From the NCBI RefSeq assembly GCF_024138715.1, contig NZ_CP092074.1, positions 3,720,001 to 3,784,000 on the forward strand: 64,000 nt of DNA. The letters run 5' to 3'. Made by a program: the position numbers and the translations under genes. Numbering within the stretch: position 1 is the first letter of the stretch; the number at the start of each line of letters is the position of its first letter. The stretch comes from Emticicia sp. 21SJ11W-3 (lineage in GTDB: Bacteria; Bacteroidota; Bacteroidia; Cytophagales; Spirosomataceae). A model generated the notes under the pieces. It saw only the letters and a list, made by a program, of their open reading frames with translations, was not told where the DNA came from and did no database searches. This document shows, in pieces, positions 59,758 through 64,000 of the stretch.

Positions 59758-60540
59758 TCAGCCTTTTTCTTTTTTTGAAATATACAGTAAATATCCCAAC
59801 AAAGTAAACCCAATAAAATATCCTAATGCCCAGTAATGAAAATTTACCTGTGGAGGCCTGGGGCTGCCCTGGTTACCGCCTGAAAACAGGTAATATTGCG
59901 TGTAAGTATATGGTATGGTATAACCGTATTTCCATTGCAGACCAATTAAGGCTGTCAGCAATAGACCTATACCCACACTAAAAGGCACCAGAAAATTTTT
60001 AAACTGCAAACTTACAAGATACTGAATGGCCACAATAGGCAGGCAGTCAAGAAAATAAAAGGAGGTGTTCTCAAGCATGGTAAGCAATGGAAAGTCATGC
60101 TTGAAAAAATCGGTATTGCCACGAACTAAAGAAGGAATAAGCGCCGACAGATAAATACCAATATTGAAGAGCATAAAAAACTGCAAGAGCATTACAATTA
60201 TAACTGCAAACTTGCTGAAGAAAACGGTTGTGTAGCTCTGCGGAGTGGTGTGTAGTTGTTTCCAGGTATTGTTTCTGAACTCCAGCTGGGTTATCAGGCT
60301 TGTAGAAAGAATAACACCCATAGGCAGCAAAAATATAGCCATAAACTGCCAGCTGCGTCTTTGCAGCAAATCCCAGAAAACCGGCATTTTGGCCTCTGCC
60401 AGAAAATCTGCAGGATAAAACAACCCTCTGCACGTAAAAATGAGCGGAATAAAGAATGCCCCCACAAATACCAGCCAAAACGCCAGTGTACCTTTCTTTT
60501 TGAGCCATTCGCTCTGAAAACTATGTATAAATATTTGCAT
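59758..60540 (-). CDS. ABC transporter permease (ABC-2 type)
   Basis: A 260-residue integral membrane protein with six hydrophobic segments, beginning with a cytoplasmic FQSEWLKKKGTLAFWLVFVGAFFIP. The block LITQLEFRNNTWKQLHTTPQSYTTVFFSKF is typical of ABC-2 exporter permeases encoded beside a DrrA/CcmA-type ATPase. The substrate could be an antimicrobial peptide or lipid. It lies 2 bases after the ATPase gene and 4 bases before the kinase gene, forming a compact operon. Confidence 0.9.
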   Translation of the reverse strand: MQIFIHSFQSEWLKKKGTLAFWLVFVGAFFIPLIFTCRGLFYPADFLAEAKMPVFWDLLQRRSWQFMAIFLLPMGVILSTSLITQLEFRNNTWKQLHTTPQSYTTVFFSKFAVIIVMLLQFFMLFNIGIYLSALIPSLVRGNTDFFKHDFPLLTMLENTSFYFLDCLPIVAIQYLVSLQFKNFLVPFSVGIGLLLTALIGLQWKYGYTIPYTYTQYYLFSGGNQGSPRPPQVNFHYWALGYFIGFTLLGYLLYISKKEKG

Positions 60541-60542
60541 TA

Positions 60543-61448
60543 TCAGTTACTGGTTAGGTTCATAAAAATACTTTCAAGGTCATTGGCATAGGTCTGTATA
60601 CCATAAACCTCTATGCTGTTTTCAACCAATGACCGGTTGATTTGCGCAATACCCGGTTTTGCCAGGTTATCTACCTCCAGGCGGTCTTTTACAATACGGG
60701 CGGCAAAGTTGCGCTCTTGTAACAGTTGCAAAGCGCCGGTGTTATTGTCGGTATCAAAATAAATGACGGATGCCTGTTGCTGGCGTTTCATGAGGTCGGC
60801 CAGTGAGCTTTCAAACAGCATTTTGCCTTTATGAATAATACCTACATCTGTTACCAGTTTTTCAATTTCTGCCAGCAAGTGGCTTGAAATAATAATGGTA
60901 ATACCCTGATTCTGGTTCAGTGTGCGCAAAAGCTCACGCATTTCAACAATACCGCTGGGGTCCAGGCCGTTGGTGGGTTCGTCGAGAATCAATAAAGACG
61001 GGCTGTGCAACAAGGCAACGGCAATGCCCAGCCGTTGTTTCATACCCAACGAGAACTGACCGGCTTTCTTACTGCCGGTATGCCCCAGCCCTACCAGTTG
61101 CAGCACTTCGGGAATACGGTTTTCAGGCGACTGATACACCCTCTGCCATACCTTCAGGTTTTCGGTAGCGGAAAGATGCCCGTACAAAGACGGACTCTCA
61201 ATGAGCGAACCCAGCCTGGCCAGTATATCCAGCCGGTTGGCTTCAAAGGGTTTTCCGAAAATTTCAATTTCTCCCTTCTGTTTTTTCAACAGCCCGAGAA
61301 TAAGCCTGAGGGTGGTGGTCTTTCCGGCTCCGTTTGGCCCCAGAAAACCATAGATACTACCCTCTTTTACGCTCAGGCTGATGTCGTTCAGCACATATTC
61401 GCGATTGGCAAACTGATGCGACACATTAGATACTTGAATAGTGGTCAT
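60543..61448 (-). CDS. ABC transporter ATP-binding protein (ABC-2/CcmA type)
   Basis: A 301-residue ABC ATPase. Walker A is GPNGAGKTT (36-44), the Q-loop lies in ARLGSLIESPSLYGHLSATENL, the signature FSLGMKQRLGIAVAL (a variant LSGGQ), Walker B LLILDEPTNGLDPSGI and the switch His in IIISSHLLAEIEKL. The C-terminal extension of about 75 residues is common in bacteriocin- or drug-exporter ATPases. First gene of the four-gene exporter/two-component operon. A -7 element lies 21-28 bases upstream. Confidence 0.95.
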   Translation of the reverse strand: MTTIQVSNVSHQFANREYVLNDISLSVKEGSIYGFLGPNGAGKTTTLRLILGLLKKQKGEIEIFGKPFEANRLDILARLGSLIESPSLYGHLSATENLKVWQRVYQSPENRIPEVLQLVGLGHTGSKKAGQFSLGMKQRLGIAVALLHSPSLLILDEPTNGLDPSGIVEMRELLRTLNQNQGITIIISSHLLAEIEKLVTDVGIIHKGKMLFESSLADLMKRQQQASVIYFDTDNNTGALQLLQERNFAARIVKDRLEVDNLAKPGIAQINRSLVENSIEVYGIQTYANDLESIFMNLTSN

Positions 61449-61468
61449 AATAGCTTCTTTTGTTTACT

Positions 61469-61476
61469 CAAAACTA
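61469..61476 (-). promoter_or_regulatory. -7 element (TAGTTTTG on minus strand) for the exporter operon
   Basis: CAAAACTA on the plus strand equals TAGTTTTG on the minus strand, 21 bases before the ATPase ATG. A TTG equivalent lies about 23 bases further upstream (61500-61502). Confidence 0.55.
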
Positions 61477-61589
61477 AGATTACAGATTTCAGGATGAAAC
61501 AATTTTAGGTCAACAGGCAATAATCATCTGTTAAATGGCGTAATCATCAGGTATAATTCAATGTATAGGTTAAATCCTGAAAATTGCGT

Positions 61590-61597
61590 TAACTTTG
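61590..61597 (+). promoter_or_regulatory. -7 element (TAACTTTG) for the beta-barrel gene
   Basis: TAACTTTG matches TAnnTTTG, 73 bases upstream of the ATG at 61670. The nearby in-frame ATG at 61595 overlaps this element and is therefore not the start. Confidence 0.5.
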
Positions 61598-61669
61598 ATG
61601 AATTACCTGATACCTTCTGAACGCAATTTCAGGCTTCACTTTCTGCATAACTCACTTTCACAATCATTT

Positions 61670-62365
61670 ATGAAAAAGCAAAAAATTCTTTTACTAATCA
61701 GCCTGTTTTTACTGGCAGGTTTCAGTTACTCATTTGATGCCCGGGCGCAGAAAAAACTCAGTTACGGTGTCAAAGCAGGGCTTAACCTTTCAACATCTAC
61801 TTTTACACCTTATGCTTACAATGAGAATAATCCAAAGGCCGGGTTTCAGGCAGGTATAACCGGCGAATACCAACTTCAAGGAGGCATTTATGTTCAGTCT
61901 GAGTTGATGTTTACCACCAAAGGTGTGGTTTACAAAGGGGAAGAGATATGGATTGGGTCTGCAAACCCGCCCACAACCCAATATAAAAACACAATTGACC
62001 AGCTCTACGTACAAGTGCCGATAAAGCTGGCTTATAAATTAAGCCTGAAACCTGGTATGCGCTTGTTTGTTAATGGCGGCTACTATGCTGCTTACGGAGC
62101 TGGCGGAAACGATAAACTGAAAAGCCAATATATAGGAATTGACAAACCCGAGGAGACGCAAACCCGTAAAACTTTTGAGTATTCAGTCATCAATAGATTT
62201 GATCATGGCATAAGCACCGGATTCGGTATCGAATACTGGGATTGGACTGTTGGAGTAAATTACGAATCAGGATTGAGAGACCTGCAATATAAGTACATGG
62301 CAGGCCCGGATGTATATAGCTATAAGAACCGTAATGTTTCTTTTACGATTGGGTATCGATTATAG
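61670..62365 (+). CDS. Outer membrane beta-barrel protein (PorT-like)
   Basis: A 231-residue exported protein with signal peptide MKKQKILLLISLFLLAGFSYS and following Asp-Ala-Arg-Ala-Gln. The mature part begins with KLSYGVKAGLNLST (the common start of Bacteroidota OMP_b-brl_2 porins), continues with alternating beta strands such as FQAGITGEYQLQGGIYVQSELMF and FVNGGYYAAYGAGG, and ends with a terminal strand (VSFTIGYRL) suited to barrel assembly. The role is structural or transport; a specific function is not evident. Followed by a lipoprotein gene 110 bases downstream. Confidence 0.88.
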   Translation: MKKQKILLLISLFLLAGFSYSFDARAQKKLSYGVKAGLNLSTSTFTPYAYNENNPKAGFQAGITGEYQLQGGIYVQSELMFTTKGVVYKGEEIWIGSANPPTTQYKNTIDQLYVQVPIKLAYKLSLKPGMRLFVNGGYYAAYGAGGNDKLKSQYIGIDKPEETQTRKTFEYSVINRFDHGISTGFGIEYWDWTVGVNYESGLRDLQYKYMAGPDVYSYKNRNVSFTIGYRL

Positions 62366-62475
62366 GAAATGTTAAATTTTATTAATTTCATAAATACCTT
62401 ACAACCATTTTGCAATTTGAAGCATCATTGGTATAAAGGTTCTCTAACTCTTTTACAAAATTTCTCATACAAATC

Positions 62476-62988
62476 ATGAAAAAAACGCTCATTGGTTTTG
62501 GCATTCTTTCGCTGCTTTATTTAAGCTCATGTAAGACCTCGGCCGATGAGGTACCGGCTTTGAACCGCGTTAAGGCAGAATCAATTCTCGATTTTGACTG
62601 CGTCCGCAACTCAGCCGATGTGCCATTAACCATTGCAGATGCTAAAAAAGGAATTTATGGCGAATGGCAGCTGAAAGGTACCATTTTATATGCTCCGCTG
62701 CCAGAAGACCTACCTGATATAAGACTAAAAATATCAGAAAAAAGTACCGGCAAACAACTGGTTGAGATATTTGAAAATGGCAAACTGGCCAAAACCATGA
62801 CCTTCGACTTTACACAAGGGCAAGTAGATAAGCTATATTGGGTAACCCTTAAACCAGACTTTGAAACCTTTGCCGATGGTAGCTATAACTACATCAGAGG
62901 TACTATCAGACTTTGCCCAACAGAACTGATGATTGATAACGGCATGGCCTTTGATGCGCCTGCGTATCTTTACAGAAAAATAAAATAA
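62476..62988 (+). CDS. Hypothetical lipoprotein
   Basis: A 170-residue protein with lipoprotein signal MKKTLIGFGILSLLYLSSC (lipobox LSSC, Cys19). The mature part has a segment IYGEWQLKGTILYA, then beta-rich sequence with TGKQLVEIFENGKLAKTM and YNYIRGTIRLCPTELMIDNGM, resembling the lipocalin-like/META-type small domains seen in Bacteroidota but not firmly recognised. It follows the beta-barrel gene in the same direction and converges with the GH95-like gene. Anchored in the inner or outer membrane. Confidence 0.7.
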   Translation: MKKTLIGFGILSLLYLSSCKTSADEVPALNRVKAESILDFDCVRNSADVPLTIADAKKGIYGEWQLKGTILYAPLPEDLPDIRLKISEKSTGKQLVEIFENGKLAKTMTFDFTQGQVDKLYWVTLKPDFETFADGSYNYIRGTIRLCPTELMIDNGMAFDAPAYLYRKIK

Positions 62989-63021
62989 GTAAAAAATATT
63001 GTACTAATCTATTATAAATCG

Positions 63022-63052
63022 GGGGATGTTTCTGTTACAGAAACTCCCTTTT
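63022..63052 (+). terminator. Hairpin between convergent genes
   Basis: GTTTCTG (63028-63034) pairs with CAGAAAC (63038-63044); outer GGG/CCC bases extend the stem with small bulges, followed by TTTT. Confidence 0.45.
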
Positions 63053-63057
63053 GGTAT

Positions 63058-64000
63058 TTATTCGTAACCATTTCTTACCACTATTTCTCCGCCTTTTGCA
63101 AAGTTCAGTTCCATCATATTACCTGGCAGTGTTTTAACCGCCACACCCTTGCGGGTCTGAAAATAATGGGTTTTAAAAGGTAACTTTAATAGGGCTTTAC
63201 CACCTTTTTCAGCTACTATTTTAATGGCATCTACCTGCCCGGCTTCCTTACTTGCACTCACCAGAAATGCCCCTTCTGCCCTTAGCTGTTCAAAACTTAC
63301 TTGCTGCCAGCCATTGGGTATGGCCGGAAAAACCTCAATAAAACCTGCGTAGCTATGTAGCAGCATTTCCTGCACACCGGCTGCAAATGCAAAGTTACCT
63401 TCTAAGGTAAACGGCCTGTAAGTAAAGGTAGACTTACCTGTCTTGGTCTGGTCGCCGTTGAGATGAAAAGAATTGATAGAACAAAAAGCAGTAGCAAAGT
63501 CTTTTAAAGCCCTGGCGGCTCCTTCTCCGTCTTTGGCTCTGGTTTTAAGACTGCCCAGCCATGCGTAAGAATAACCACACCACAAACCGGGGCCTGTCTT
63601 TTCAAGCAGTTGTATGGTGTTTTTGATTATGGTTTGCTCTTTTACACCATTTTCCCAGCGGATTTCGCTCAATGGATGAATGGCCATCAAATGAGAAAAA
63701 TGCCTGTGCGACTGATTATAGGGCAAATTTCGGGCAAACTTCAACTCATTATTTTCGCTCAGATAATAATCAGAAAACTCCGCGTGAATCTGTTCATAAT
63801 GCCTGGCCTCGGCAGTTAGTTTCAATTCTTTGGCCAGCTCTGCCGCTTTGGCAAAAACATATTTCATCAGGGCAAGGTCATAATTGGTATTTTCGCTGAA
63901 CCAGGACCCTCTGCTATTTTCATTAATCTCCGGGCTGGTGCTTAGTGGTAATTGCCTTTTACCGGCTGCATCTTTATAGGTGATTTGTTCCAGATGCCGC
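63058..64000 (-). CDS. GH95-like alpha-L-fucosidase family glycosidase, C-terminal part (cut by window edge)
   Basis: The reading frame is open to the right window edge, giving about 314 residues of the C-terminal end of an (alpha/alpha)6-barrel GH95 family protein. Reading from the edge, it has LPLSTSPEINENSRGSW, FSENTNYDLALMKYVFAKA, HRHFSHLMAIHPL, GPGLWCGYSYAWLG, and FTLEGNFAFAAGVQEMLLHS. The last block normally reads DGNFG with a catalytic Asp; here it is Glu-Gly-Asn-Phe-Ala, so activity may be altered or the family branch is a different one. The C-terminal beta-sandwich follows. The start and signal peptide lie outside the window. Confidence 0.82.
   Translation of the reverse strand, partial: RHLEQITYKDAAGKRQLPLSTSPEINENSRGSWFSENTNYDLALMKYVFAKAAELAKELKLTAEARHYEQIHAEFSDYYLSENNELKFARNLPYNQSHRHFSHLMAIHPLSEIRWENGVKEQTIIKNTIQLLEKTGPGLWCGYSYAWLGSLKTRAKDGEGAARALKDFATAFCSINSFHLNGDQTKTGKSTFTYRPFTLEGNFAFAAGVQEMLLHSYAGFIEVFPAIPNGWQQVSFEQLRAEGAFLVSASKEAGQVDAIKIVAEKGGKALLKLPFKTHYFQTRKGVAVKTLPGNMMELNFAKGGEIVVRNGYE

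Overview
The window looks like a chromosomal segment of a Bacteroidota bacterium, probably of the Cytophagales type. The evidence is the recurrent -7 promoter element TAnnTTTG (often with TTG about 19-23 bases upstream), the near absence of strong Shine-Dalgarno sequences, and Bacteroidota-typical families (DUF4834, 7TMR-DISM-like kinase, CtlX, split transketolase, PorT-like barrel). Most genes are housekeeping or environmental sensing. There are no rRNA genes, CRISPR arrays, integrases or transposases.

Layout. 0-3.4 kb: an Hpt protein and a hybrid histidine kinase, together a full phosphorelay. 3.4-6 kb: a sufC-rid-sufD operon with a Rid-family gene wedged between the Fe-S assembly genes. 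6.2-11.2 kb: two related histidine kinases, a lone receiver, and a receiver fused to a class III nucleotide cyclase. 11.5-17 kb: an HD hydrolase, an AT-rich orphan, and a 1068-residue membrane/HEAT/cyclic-nucleotide-binding protein that could be the effector of the cyclase. 17-26 kb: arginine deiminase family enzyme, GH43-like enzyme, MetE-core enzyme, a DinB/GNAT/SIS/ROK operon, SDR and an M48 protease. 26-34 kb: FAH, M23 peptidase overlapping a Bcp peroxiredoxin, DUF1295 protein, and a two-subunit transketolase split by an AT-rich ATPase + TOPRIM-like pair that resembles a defence module. 34-41 kb: ECF sigma factor with a repeat-bearing putative anti-sigma and Spy-like protein, AlaA, CtlX, DeoC, HDAC-like protein, DoxX. 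41-50 kb: PQQ-type beta-propeller, NarX/NarL-like pair, tRNA-Asn, a bestrophin/DUF2231-like/VIT membrane cluster, and a sensor lacking an ATPase domain beside a lone receiver. 50-57 kb: a zinc-type COG0523 GTPase behind a 53-base palindrome, a SplB-like radical SAM enzyme, and a UroD-like enzyme co-translated with an adenylation-carrier-thioesterase protein. 57-64 kb: ABC exporter plus LytS/LytTR pair, barrel protein, lipoprotein, and the end of a GH95-like glycosidase.

The strongest leads are (i) the ATPase/TOPRIM-like pair inserted exactly between the transketolase subunits, (ii) the UroD + A-T-TE unit whose adenylation domain lacks the amino-group-binding Asp and whose thioesterase carries Cys in the nucleophile position, (iii) a possible cyclase-to-effector cAMP circuit, (iv) nested inverted repeats placed exactly on the promoter of the zinc GTPase, and (v) a family of about 165-base intergenic elements made of small TCCC/GGGA palindromes, present at three loci.
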